Shown: positions 52,078-60,782 of the stretch, in pieces
Numbering within the stretch: position 1 is the first letter of the stretch
Layout of the letters: each line of letters begins with the position of its first letter
Source of the DNA: an uncultured Saprospiraceae bacterium
GTDB taxonomy: Bacteria > Bacteroidota > Bacteroidia > Chitinophagales > Saprospiraceae
Reading direction: 5' to 3'
Assembly: GCA_937928045.1 (NCBI GenBank)
Contig: CALFWO010000026.1
Span: 1-64,000, forward strand
DNA length: 64,000 nt
Notes under the pieces: model-generated
The model's database searches: none
Told to the model about the DNA's origin: nothing
What the model saw: the letters and a program-made list of their open reading frames with translations, nothing else
Made by a program: the position numbers and the translations under genes

Positions 52078-52770
52078 ATGATGAATTCGAAGATTAAAAT
52101 TCTTATTGCAGATGATGAGCCAGATATTATCGAGTTGATCAAATACAATTTGGAAAAAGAAGGGTTTGAAGTGGGAACAGCCACAAATGGGACAATGGCT
52201 ATTCAAGTAGCCAAAGAAATGATGCCAGATGTGATCCTATTAGATATCATGATGCCAGAATTAGATGGAGTAGAGGTTTGTAGATCACTTCGACAGGAAA
52301 ACGAGTTTGACAGCACTATAATCGCTTTTTTAACTGCTAGAAACGAGGATTTTACTCAAATCGCGGCTTTAGATGTAGGTGGTGATGATTTTATAGCTAA
52401 GCCAATACGACCTAGGGTTTTAATTAGCAGAATAAAGGCTTTGATTAGGCGAAATTCTCGGAACGGTAATCCTTCAACTACAGAGAATGTCCTGCGAATC
52501 GGAGACATTTCGATTAACAAGGAGAACTATGCCGTTGTGAAAGAAGGAGTTTCAATTGATTTAGCGAAAAAGGAGTTTGAATTACTCAACTTGTTGGTAT
52601 CTCGTCCTGGAAAAGTTTTTACTCGGGATGAAATTTTTCACAAAATCTGGGGCCCTAATGTCATCGTTGGTAACAGAACCATCGATGTTCACATTAGAAA
52701 GCTTCGGGAGAAACTAGGGGATAAATTGATAAAAACTGTTAAGGGGATAGGTTATAAATTTGAATCCTAG
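52078..52770 (+). CDS. OmpR/PhoB-family response regulator
   Basis: A 230-residue regulator. The receiver domain has the acidic pair near 12-13 (ADDEPD) and the phospho-acceptor D56 in LLDIMMP. The C-terminal winged-helix domain (about 135-228) has DLAKKEFELLNLLVSRPGKVFTRDEI and the recognition region NRTIDVHIRKLREKLG. Its gene is 12 bases from the kinase gene, forming a two-component pair similar to PhoB-PhoR. Confidence 0.93.
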   Translation: MMNSKIKILIADDEPDIIELIKYNLEKEGFEVGTATNGTMAIQVAKEMMPDVILLDIMMPELDGVEVCRSLRQENEFDSTIIAFLTARNEDFTQIAALDVGGDDFIAKPIRPRVLISRIKALIRRNSRNGNPSTTENVLRIGDISINKENYAVVKEGVSIDLAKKEFELLNLLVSRPGKVFTRDEIFHKIWGPNVIVGNRTIDVHIRKLREKLGDKLIKTVKGIGYKFES

Positions 52771-52782
52771 TACCTTACTATT

Positions 52783-53838
52783 ATGCTTAAGAATGCCACT
52801 CCCAGACAATTGGCCTTTTTCGCGGCTTTTGGAATTGCTATTTCCTTCATTTTCTTTTCGACGATTATATTATTTATTTTTCAACTCAAAATAGATTTAC
52901 AGCTAATTGTTGTCACTAGTATTTTAGTGTCTCTTCTTTCTTATGTTGTTTTCTACTATGTTCTTAAAATTTATATTTATCGTAAGGTAAAGTTGGTATA
53001 TAAAAATATACATCGCCTAAAATTGGTTGGAAGTGAGAAAGCTAGCAGCACTGATATCGATATGAATGAAGATATAATCTCTCAAGTTCAATCGGAAGTG
53101 AAAAATTGGGCGGAAGACCAAGAGCGAGAAATAAAACAATTGAAGACTATGGAGGACTACCGAAGAAACTTTGTAGGGAATGTTTCTCATGAATTAAAAA
53201 CACCTTTGTTTACCGTTCAAGGTTATATCCATACTCTTTTAGAAGGAGGTCTTTATGATGAAAAAATCAATATGTCGTTTCTGAAAAAAGCGGCTCGTGG
53301 TGTGAATAGATTACAATCCATTGTTGAAGACCTAGATGTTATAACTCAATTAGAATCCGGTAATTTGGAAATGGAATTTTCTGAATTTCCAATTAAGAAA
53401 TTAGTAGAGGAAGTTTTCGAAGAGTTAGAAATCTTTGCCAAAGAGAAAAATATTAGTCTTGAATTCAAGGAAGGAACCGACTCCAATTTCATGGTCTCTG
53501 CTGATAGAGACAATATCAATATTGTTTTGGTGAATCTAATATTGAATTCCATAAAATATGGAATTGAAAATGGGCACACCAAGGTAAGTTTTTATGATAT
53601 GGATAAACATGTGCTGATCGAAGTCTCTGATAACGGAATAGGAATTAAGGCAGAACATCTGGGACATGTTTTCGATCGTTTTTATCGTGTAGATTCAAGT
53701 GGGTCGAGGAGTGCTGGTGGCTCAGGATTGGGACTTTCAATCGTTAAACATATTCTCGAAGGCCATCGGCAAACTGTTAACGCTAGATCCAGAGAAGGAA
53801 TGGGATCGACCTTTGGTTTCACCCTAAAAAAGATTTAG
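52783..53838 (+). CDS. Sensor histidine kinase (PhoR-like)
   Basis: A 351-residue membrane kinase. Two helices (about 10-34 and 39-65) are separated by only a few residues, so there is almost no periplasmic sensor. A coiled segment leads to the H-box (H136 in VGNVSHELKTPL), N-box (NINIVLVNLILNSIKYG), G1 (DNGIGIK) and G2 (GSGLGLSIVK). It probably senses a membrane or cytoplasmic signal, or a partner protein. It pairs with the OmpR-type regulator just upstream. Confidence 0.93.
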   Translation: MLKNATPRQLAFFAAFGIAISFIFFSTIILFIFQLKIDLQLIVVTSILVSLLSYVVFYYVLKIYIYRKVKLVYKNIHRLKLVGSEKASSTDIDMNEDIISQVQSEVKNWAEDQEREIKQLKTMEDYRRNFVGNVSHELKTPLFTVQGYIHTLLEGGLYDEKINMSFLKKAARGVNRLQSIVEDLDVITQLESGNLEMEFSEFPIKKLVEEVFEELEIFAKEKNISLEFKEGTDSNFMVSADRDNINIVLVNLILNSIKYGIENGHTKVSFYDMDKHVLIEVSDNGIGIKAEHLGHVFDRFYRVDSSGSRSAGGSGLGLSIVKHILEGHRQTVNARSREGMGSTFGFTLKKI

Positions 53839-53886
53839 TACAGATTTTCTAAGTTTACCTTTCGAGCTGAGAAAAATTATGGCGAC

Positions 53887-55218
53887 CTACGGATTTATCG
53901 AAGCCGTCGAAATGTCGATATTAATGTTTTCTTCAATTTCTTTTGGCCAAATAATATCATCCAATTGCTTTGCAATTTTGTCTCGAACAACTTCAAAAGC
54001 AGGAATATCTTCGCTTGGCATCGGTTCAGGTGGTGGCAAGTTCTCTTTTAAGTGATTTACTTGACGACCATTTTTCCAAAATCTAAAACAAACATGGGGG
54101 CCTGTTGCCATACCAGTTGATCCGACATATCCAATCGTTTGGCCTTGCTTTACGTGAATGCCACTTTTGATGCCCGGTCCAAACTTCTGCATATGAAGAT
54201 ACTGCGTAGTATATGTCTTATCATGCTTGATTTTTACATAGTTTCCATTGTTGCGCGTACGACTTGCCTTAGTTACTAATCCGTCGGCAACAGCAAAAAT
54301 CGGAGTCCCATAAGGAGCTGCGTAGTCAGTTCCTAAGTGCGCTTTTCTTCGCTTTAATATTGGATGATATCTTCTTCCAAATCTTGAACTGATTCTGGAG
54401 TACTTCACCGGAGATTTCAAAAATGCTTTTTCCATGGAACGACCTTCCAAATCATAATATCCGCCGTGGATGTCATTTTCGAAATAAATTGCGTGGAATT
54501 CAGAAGCTCCAGTTTTGTAGTAGGCTCCAAGAATATTTCCAACCCCTACTTTTTCGCCTTTTATGTATTCTTGTTCGTAAATCAGTTTGAAACGATCTCC
54601 TTTTTGAATATGGTGAAAATCAATAGACCAAGCCAATGCATCTTCCATTCTACTGGCCAGATCATAGTTATATCCATTGCCCACCATTGCATCCCATAAA
54701 GAGGAACTAATAATCCCAGAAGCCGTTTCAATTTTTTTCTCAATTGGTCGCTGAACAAATTCAGCAGTTAGCTGCTGAAGATCATAGACCAAATAATTGT
54801 AAACACCAGGTGTGTATATCAAATATTCCGCTTTTCCCGTCTCCCGATTTTTTAAGAAAGTATAGGATTTACCGGATCGAATATTTCTCGCATCGAATAT
54901 TTCCCGAGTGCCCTTAGCTAGTTGATCTATTTCTTGGCCGCTTAGACCTTGTTCAGATAATAGGCCTGACAAATATTGATTTTCTTCAATAACCCCTTCA
55001 TGTACTTGAAAAGTGTCCAGTGCGAAACCGTATTTTATGTTCGGAGTAGTTATTTCAAAAGATGAAATTGGCAAAGCCTCTTGGTTGGACATAAAACTCT
55101 GAGGAACTATAAAAACTGCCGAAAATGCAGCAACTACAGCTGATGTAGAAAGCAACTTAGTACTCTTTCTTTCTGGCTTTAAACGCTTTAATACAGACTT
55201 TACAAAAGCTTGGAACAT
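53887..55218 (-). CDS. M23-family peptidoglycan endopeptidase
   Basis: A 443-residue membrane-anchored or secreted protein: an N-terminal hydrophobic segment (24-42), a LysM-/OapA-like coiled region, then an M23 peptidase domain (about 285-390). Motifs: HLGTDYAAP (first histidine and aspartate), QYLHMQ, and the late GPHVCFRF. In classic M23 enzymes the last is HxH with a zinc-binding second histidine; here it is HVC. This substitution is, to my recollection, common in Bacteroidota M23 proteins, so the enzyme need not be inactive. Likely role: cell-wall remodelling. Confidence 0.88.
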   Translation of the reverse strand: MFQAFVKSVLKRLKPERKSTKLLSTSAVVAAFSAVFIVPQSFMSNQEALPISSFEITTPNIKYGFALDTFQVHEGVIEENQYLSGLLSEQGLSGQEIDQLAKGTREIFDARNIRSGKSYTFLKNRETGKAEYLIYTPGVYNYLVYDLQQLTAEFVQRPIEKKIETASGIISSSLWDAMVGNGYNYDLASRMEDALAWSIDFHHIQKGDRFKLIYEQEYIKGEKVGVGNILGAYYKTGASEFHAIYFENDIHGGYYDLEGRSMEKAFLKSPVKYSRISSRFGRRYHPILKRRKAHLGTDYAAPYGTPIFAVADGLVTKASRTRNNGNYVKIKHDKTYTTQYLHMQKFGPGIKSGIHVKQGQTIGYVGSTGMATGPHVCFRFWKNGRQVNHLKENLPPPEPMPSEDIPAFEVVRDKIAKQLDDIIWPKEIEENINIDISTASINP

Positions 55219-55272
55219 AGCTATTTCATAGTTTTTTCGTGAATTCTTACATGGGACTAAAGCGGATCACGC

Positions 55273-55280
55273 CAAAAATA
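55273..55280 (-). promoter_or_regulatory. -7 box of the M23 peptidase gene
   Basis: TATTTTTG on the minus strand, an exact TAnnTTTG match, 55 bases upstream of the M23 start codon. Confidence 0.4.
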
Positions 55281-55357
55281 GTAAATCTACCTGATATTCA
55301 TAGGCTAATCTATGTTAAAGGATGACCTAGTTTACGTGAAAAATGAACAATTGTTTA

Positions 55358-57289
55358 CTATCTGTACAACCTAACATCGACTCTTCTGGACAGCTTGCCA
55401 GAACCCTGGCTTCCATTTCCTTTTTTGAAGACCTGATCTGTCTGAATTCCAGACTTTTGAAGGTAATCTGCAATGCTTTTTGCCCTTTTTTCAGATAATT
55501 GCTGGTTATATTCTGCGGAGCCGGAATTATCAGCTAGGCCAATAACTTCAACATTCCACCACGTTTCTTGAGACAAAAGATTGATGAGCTTATTGAGGTC
55601 AGATTCCGTATCTTCCGTTAACTCAAAACTATCAAAAGGAAAGAAGAATTGGACTCTTCGTTCCTTGATTTCCCGCTTTTGAGTAAGTTTCACAGGTTTG
55701 GCTTTAACCGCAGATTTAGTGGGTAGTAAAGCCATTTCAAGGTGATGAGACTGCCTATTGTCAGTCGATTCGAAGAATTCTGCACTAATGTGGTAATCAT
55801 ATCCATCAGGCTGAGTTTGAAAGCTAAAAGCCTTGTCAGCAGGTAAGCAAATGAAAAAACGTCCTGTTTCATCGGATTTAACCTTGTATTTATACTCCGC
55901 TCGAATAATGTCCACTTCACAAGACAAAGGCAGTTGACTTTCTTGATCATAAACATAACCTTCAACATGAACTATCGATCTTGGCTGAAAAGCTGGCGGT
56001 AATTCTACTTCATAAAGGTCCATTCCGCCTTCTCCACCTTCTCTTGCAGAAGAGAAATTTGCTGTCTTACCATCTGCTTGAATATAAAATCCTAGTTCTT
56101 TTCCCTGAGAATTGATAGGCAATCCCATGTTTTGTGGCTTTGTCCATTTGCCTTTTTCCAAACGAGTAATGAAGATATCACCATCACCCATGCCCGGTAA
56201 ACCAGTCGAAGTATAGTAAAGTGTTTTCCCATCACTAGAAATAAATGGTGCTTCTTCATCCCCAATTGTATTGAATTCAGGACCGAAATTCTGTGGAACG
56301 CCCCATTTGCCATTTGGTAATCTTTCACTAAAGTAAATATCAGCCGAGCCATAACCACCTTCACGAGTGCTACTAAAATATAGAACATTTCCATCACAAG
56401 TAATAGAAGGTTGTGAATCCCAAGATTTTGAGTTCAAGTTACCCTCTATTCTTTCTATTTGATCTACCTTCCCATGGATATATCTAGCTTGATATAAGTC
56501 ACATCCTCCTTCTGTATCTTCTCGAAGGCATCCTGCGAAGTACAAGGTTGTATTGTCTGCAGAAAACCTAGCCATCCCTTCATTTTCTGAAGTATTGATA
56601 GATTGGTCAAAGTATTCAGGCATTTGCCATTCTTCTCCAATTTTATAAGAGAGCATTACATCTTGATTGCCATTAAACTTGGTTCTTGTGAAAACCAGTA
56701 CTTTTCCGTCAGCTGTTAATGTTGGTAGATACTCATCTGTTGGTCCGTTAATCAATTTGCCCATATTTTTGAAAGGCGTGTATTCGAACTTTGGATAGTT
56801 CCCAGCCAAAAGATATTGTTGGGACGTTTTTCTTTCATGATATAAGACCTCATAAAGGTTTTCAGTCGGATCTTCTTTTCCGGCATTTGCATATTGTCCA
56901 TTTTTCATGGATCGAAATTGCTCAAGATAAATACTGGCTTGGTTGATCTCACCAGATTGAAAACTTGCCTCAGATGCCTCGTAATAGGCTGCTCTTGATA
57001 AGTTCGGATTCAATTCAAAACTCCTTTGAAAAGAGGTTACCGATAGACCATATTGCTTTAGTTCTAAATAAACTCTTCCCAACTCCAAATGAGCTATAGC
57101 AAAGTCTTCTTTAATTTTCAACGTGTGGTTCAATTGCTTCAGGGCGTCTTGATATTTTCCACGATGAATAAAATCTTGGGCATGTTGGATGGACTTTTTG
57201 GCATTATTGGTAACAACCAAGCCATCTTGCGCCCATAGCTGGAAAACGGAAATTAAGAGGAAAAAACTAGTTGATAATAGGTTCTTCAT
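55358..57289 (-). CDS. PorE-like TPR/WD40/OmpA envelope protein
   Basis: A 643-residue protein with the PorE order of domains: signal peptide (ending LWAQ), TPR helices about 30-130, a PD40/WD40-like beta propeller about 170-400 (repeated LYFSSTREGGYGSADIY-type blades), a carboxypeptidase-regulatory-like domain about 435-510, and an OmpA domain about 540-643 (GLADNSGSAEYNQQLSEKRAKSIADYL). PorE anchors the type IX secretion system to peptidoglycan. Bacteroidota have several paralogues with this layout, so T9SS membership is probable but not certain. T9SS cargo proteins are encoded at 13555 and 29744. Confidence 0.78.
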   Translation of the reverse strand: MKNLLSTSFFLLISVFQLWAQDGLVVTNNAKKSIQHAQDFIHRGKYQDALKQLNHTLKIKEDFAIAHLELGRVYLELKQYGLSVTSFQRSFELNPNLSRAAYYEASEASFQSGEINQASIYLEQFRSMKNGQYANAGKEDPTENLYEVLYHERKTSQQYLLAGNYPKFEYTPFKNMGKLINGPTDEYLPTLTADGKVLVFTRTKFNGNQDVMLSYKIGEEWQMPEYFDQSINTSENEGMARFSADNTTLYFAGCLREDTEGGCDLYQARYIHGKVDQIERIEGNLNSKSWDSQPSITCDGNVLYFSSTREGGYGSADIYFSERLPNGKWGVPQNFGPEFNTIGDEEAPFISSDGKTLYYTSTGLPGMGDGDIFITRLEKGKWTKPQNMGLPINSQGKELGFYIQADGKTANFSSAREGGEGGMDLYEVELPPAFQPRSIVHVEGYVYDQESQLPLSCEVDIIRAEYKYKVKSDETGRFFICLPADKAFSFQTQPDGYDYHISAEFFESTDNRQSHHLEMALLPTKSAVKAKPVKLTQKREIKERRVQFFFPFDSFELTEDTESDLNKLINLLSQETWWNVEVIGLADNSGSAEYNQQLSEKRAKSIADYLQKSGIQTDQVFKKGNGSQGSGKLSRRVDVRLYR

Positions 57290-57327
57290 TAGGAATTATT
57301 TGACTATTCCAAATGAAGTCCAGGCGA

Positions 57328-58416
57328 TTATCTTTTTATTGCCTTGAAATACAACTCATTTCCCAATCGGGATGGAATAGAATCTGAACAGGTTTCTAAT
57401 GTTTCGATTCGGAAACGAGGTTCAAACAATTTACGGTATTCCGCCTCATCACCGCCGAACGGAGGACCAGCTTTGGGGAATTGAATCCCAAACAAAAGAC
57501 CTGTTAGTACACCTTCAGGATGCAAAAACGTTGCCGACTTTTCTATGTATAGCTTACGTTTAGAAGGTGGAAGTGCGCAGAAAAATGTTTGTTCAAGGAT
57601 TACATCGAACTTTTCGTCAATTGTGAAATAGTCCTGACAAAGGAATTGGTCTTCAGGAAATTTTGGTAATAGTTGTCTAATTCTCTTTAAAGCAGCTGAT
57701 GACCAATCACATACATATACGTTCTTAAATCCTTGCTTAAAGGCGTATTCTGCGGCGTAAGCTTGACCAGCTCCAGGTATTAGAATTTTGGTGTCCTTGT
57801 CATTAAGGCTATCTATTATCCTTTTCAACGGTGGAGTTATGTAACCAACATCCCACCTATCCTGCTGATTTTCATATCTACTTTCCCAATAATTTGGTGA
57901 AAAAACATCATTTGGTTTACTCAGCGGAGCTCTAAGGTATTTGACAAAGTCGGTCGAAGGTAAGCCTGAAAGTCCTAATTGGTTTGCGATGGTAATTAAT
58001 TGGCCACGATGATATGTGCTGTGATTCAGTATATGTTCAACAATCTGTCTTCGATTGGGGCTGTATTCCTTACTACCTATCAAATATTTAACTTCTGCTT
58101 CCCAATCTAGGATGGAAAAAGCCGAACAATAATTTAAAAGAGTCACTGATTGCCTGATAAGCTCCTTTACCTGGTGCTCACAGGTTTCTGAATCATCAAA
58201 ATCAGGAAAGACATCACCTTTTTCGGATCTCATTTTATTCCACCAACCGGTTTCTGCCTTTTGGATATGATTCCATGTAGCTCTCAAACTAGGAAAGGAA
58301 TTGGCTACTTTTTCATCATACATACCCTCAGGTAATTCAGCCAACCAAGCGCCAAATCTTTGGTTAGCCCAAAGATTATATTGAAGTTTTTCGATCAAAT
58401 GTTCTGCAAATGTCAT
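57328..58416 (-). CDS. DinB-domain/TPMT-type methyltransferase fusion
   Basis: A 362-residue two-domain protein. Residues 1-160 form a DinB/YfiT-like four-helix domain with three candidate metal histidines (H50, H132, H136). Residues 174-362 form a class I SAM methyltransferase of the thiopurine S-methyltransferase type: YWESRYENQQDRWDVGYITP at the start, SAM loop IPGAGQAYAAEYA near 213-225, acidic strand end VCDWS, and EQTFFCALPPSKR. Both families act on thiols or small electrophiles in known cases, so a joined detoxification role is plausible. The start at 58416 is chosen because a longer in-frame extension to 58539 is hydrophobic, unrelated, and crosses the likely promoter at 58528-58535. 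Confidence 0.85.
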   Translation of the reverse strand: MTFAEHLIEKLQYNLWANQRFGAWLAELPEGMYDEKVANSFPSLRATWNHIQKAETGWWNKMRSEKGDVFPDFDDSETCEHQVKELIRQSVTLLNYCSAFSILDWEAEVKYLIGSKEYSPNRRQIVEHILNHSTYHRGQLITIANQLGLSGLPSTDFVKYLRAPLSKPNDVFSPNYWESRYENQQDRWDVGYITPPLKRIIDSLNDKDTKILIPGAGQAYAAEYAFKQGFKNVYVCDWSSAALKRIRQLLPKFPEDQFLCQDYFTIDEKFDVILEQTFFCALPPSKRKLYIEKSATFLHPEGVLTGLLFGIQFPKAGPPFGGDEAEYRKLFEPRFRIETLETCSDSIPSRLGNELYFKAIKR

Positions 58417-58527
58417 CTTGGTTATTTTATATACAAACTCGTTAACAACTATTAAAATAGTGATATGATGATAGATAATTCCTGTAAAGAGGGATAAAGG
58501 TATCGATTCTATCTTTTTGAATGAATG

Positions 58528-58535
58528 CAAATTTA
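58528..58535 (-). promoter_or_regulatory. -7 box of the DinB-TPMT gene
   Basis: TAAATTTG on the minus strand, an exact TAnnTTTG match. It predicts a 5' leader of about 105 bases for the start at 58416. Confidence 0.45.
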
Positions 58536-58612
58536 ACAACTGGGCTAGTAAGCGAAAGTTCTTGACTTGAAAGAAAACTCAGAGCTTATGGCGAAATTCA
58601 TTGAAGTAATGA

Positions 58613-58620
58613 TAAATTTG
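58613..58620 (+). promoter_or_regulatory. -7 box of folP
   Basis: TAAATTTG, an exact TAnnTTTG match, 25 bases before the folP ATG. No TTTG at the usual -33 spacing. Confidence 0.5.
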
Positions 58621-58645
58621 GGTTGCGCTATTAGGTTAGTTTTTT

Positions 58646-59494
58646 ATGGCAATTATTAATCAGTATCAAACAATCAATTGTGGGGGACGGCTCTTGGATT
58701 TATCCGATCCAATTGTAATGGGTATATTGAATATTACTCCCGACTCATTTTTTGATGGAAGCAAATATGAAAAGGAAGATAAATCTTTAGCACAAGTTCA
58801 AAAGATGCTGAGCGAAGGAGCCTCGTTGATTGATGTAGGTGGAATGAGTTCTAGACCCGGTGCTGAAATAATTAGTCCACAAGAGGAATTAGATCGAGTT
58901 TTGCCTGTTGTTGAATCCATAAAAAAGCATTTTCCAGAAGCCATCATTTCCGTGGATACTTGGCGTTGGAAGGTCGCTAGTCAAGCGGTGAATTCGGGAG
59001 CAACTTTGATCAATGATATTTCAGCGGGATCCTTAGATCAAGAGCTTTGGCCTAATCTTGCAAGCTTAAATGTTCCATACATTCTGATGCACATGCAAGG
59101 AGATCCAAAAACCATGCAATCCAATCCAAGCTATGAAAATGTAAGTTTGGAAATCATGGATGCATTAAGCAGCGGAGTGACTAAATTAAGATCACTTGGC
59201 GTAAAGGATATTATAGTCGATCCAGGTTTAGGCTTTGGGAAAACAATCCAACATAATTTCCAAATATTAAAAGACTTAAAGGAGTTTAGAATCTTGGGAT
59301 GTCCTGTTTTAGTAGGACTTTCTAGAAAATCGATGATTCATAAATTACTTAATGTACTTCCTAGCGAAGCATTGAATGGTACTACTGCCAGTCATATTTT
59401 TGCATTGCAAAATGGTGCAAATATATTGAGGGTACATGATGTAAAAGAAGCCAAAGAGTGTATACAAATTTTTAAAACTTACAGGGATGCTTAA
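58646..59494 (+). CDS. folP: Dihydropteroate synthase
   Basis: Joins p-aminobenzoate to the pterin pyrophosphate in folate synthesis; the sulfonamide target. The 282-residue TIM-barrel protein has the diagnostic MGILNITPDSFFDGSKY (27-43), the SxRPG segment in MSSRPGAE, VDPGLGFGKT, and LVGLSRKSMI. It is the first gene of a three-gene run with overlapping ends (8 bases into the amidohydrolase). Confidence 0.96.
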   Translation: MAIINQYQTINCGGRLLDLSDPIVMGILNITPDSFFDGSKYEKEDKSLAQVQKMLSEGASLIDVGGMSSRPGAEIISPQEELDRVLPVVESIKKHFPEAIISVDTWRWKVASQAVNSGATLINDISAGSLDQELWPNLASLNVPYILMHMQGDPKTMQSNPSYENVSLEIMDALSSGVTKLRSLGVKDIIVDPGLGFGKTIQHNFQILKDLKEFRILGCPVLVGLSRKSMIHKLLNVLPSEALNGTTASHIFALQNGANILRVHDVKEAKECIQIFKTYRDA

Positions 59495-60782
59495 TTTTAA
59501 ATCTATTTCATTTTTATGCATAATGTTGCTAATGATTTCTGCTGCTGATGCTCAGAAAAGAACATTAATTTTATGTGGCGGATTGATTGATGGAACTTAT
59601 GGAGCTATCCAAAAGGAAATGACAATTATTGTTATTGAAAATGAGATTGTAGAAGTTCAAAAAGGATATTTGTTCGCAACCACAGAGGATGAATTAATCA
59701 ATTTAAAAGATCATTATGTAATGCCAGGACTTATGGATATGCATGTGCATATTGAAAGTCAATACTCAAAAAACAGTTATTTAAACAGATTTGTAAAGGA
59801 TGATGCCACTACGGCTTATGAGGCTGCTGTTTATGCAAAGAGAACATTAGATGCTGGATTTACTACAGTCCGAGATCTTGGAGGATCCGGCGTTAACGTG
59901 GCCTTGCAAAATGCAATAAGAAGAGGACTCACTGATGGACCAAGAATATTTACTTGCGCAAAAGCGATTTCAATAACGGGTGGTCATGGTGATCCAACGA
60001 ACGGTGGGAAAGAAGGCATTTTTGACTTTCCTGGCCCGGAAAGAGGAGTTGCTGATGGCCCGGATGAGTGTCGTAAAGCGGTTAGACAACAAGTGAAAAA
60101 CGGAGCGGACTTAATCAAGATTACTGCTACGGGTGGTGTCTTAAGTGTAGCAAGAGATGGATATCGACCACAGTTCACAGAAGAAGAAATCACAGCAATA
60201 GTTGAAACCGCTAATGACTTTGGAATAAAAGTGGCGGCCCATGCTCATGGAGATGAAGGGATGCAACGTGCGGTCCGTGCAGGAATTGCATCAATTGAGC
60301 ATGGCACCATGATGAGTGCGGAAACAATGGAATTAATGAAAAAAATGGGAACTTGGTATGTACCTACAATATCTGCTGGTAAGTCTGTTGCGGATTCTGC
60401 CAAAATTGATGGATTTTTTCCTGCCTTGGTAAGGCCAAAAGCAATTTCAATAGGACCCAAAATTCAGTCTACTTTTTCAAAAGCATTCAAAATGGGAGTA
60501 CCAATTGCTTTTGGAACTGATGCTGGAGTCTTTGCCCATGGAAAGAATGCAAAAGAATTCCAATTCATGGTAGAGGCGGGGATGCCTGCGATGCGAGCCA
60601 TACAATCAGCTACAGTTAATGCTGCGAAACTCCTTAATATGGAGAATAAGCTAGGTCAAATTCAACCGGGATTTTTAGCCGATATAATTGCAGTCAAACA
60701 AAATCCAATTGAAGATGTTTCTGCATTGATGAATGTATCTTTCGTAATGAAAGACGGCAAAATCTATAAAAACGAGCGTTAA
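59487..60782 (+). CDS. Secreted amidohydrolase (Xaa-Pro dipeptidase/imidazolonepropionase-like)
   Basis: A 431-residue exported metal-dependent amidohydrolase. The signal peptide is at 1-22 (ending ADAQ). Metal-site motifs are MDMHVHIES, the catalytic lysine region DLIKITATGG, VAAHAHGDEG, SIEHGTMM and FGTDAGV. This arrangement matches exported Bacteroidota enzymes annotated as Xaa-Pro dipeptidase or imidazolonepropionase-like amidohydrolases; the true substrate is unknown. It is coupled to folP upstream (8-base overlap) and to the YheT-like hydrolase downstream (1-base overlap). Confidence 0.88.
   Translation: MLNFKSISFLCIMLLMISAADAQKRTLILCGGLIDGTYGAIQKEMTIIVIENEIVEVQKGYLFATTEDELINLKDHYVMPGLMDMHVHIESQYSKNSYLNRFVKDDATTAYEAAVYAKRTLDAGFTTVRDLGGSGVNVALQNAIRRGLTDGPRIFTCAKAISITGGHGDPTNGGKEGIFDFPGPERGVADGPDECRKAVRQQVKNGADLIKITATGGVLSVARDGYRPQFTEEEITAIVETANDFGIKVAAHAHGDEGMQRAVRAGIASIEHGTMMSAETMELMKKMGTWYVPTISAGKSVADSAKIDGFFPALVRPKAISIGPKIQSTFSKAFKMGVPIAFGTDAGVFAHGKNAKEFQFMVEAGMPAMRAIQSATVNAAKLLNMENKLGQIQPGFLADIIAVKQNPIEDVSALMNVSFVMKDGKIYKNER

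Noticed and set aside
55330-55346. A third parS-like sequence (GTTTACGTGAAAAA) upstream of the PorE-like gene region.
   Set aside because: The left arm does not match the palindrome and several bases differ; it is not close enough to the parS consensus.
58417-58539. A 41-residue N-terminal extension of the DinB-TPMT protein.
   Set aside because: It is hydrophobic without a clear signal, is unrelated to the DinB fold, and would need transcription from upstream of the exact -7 box at 58528-58535.
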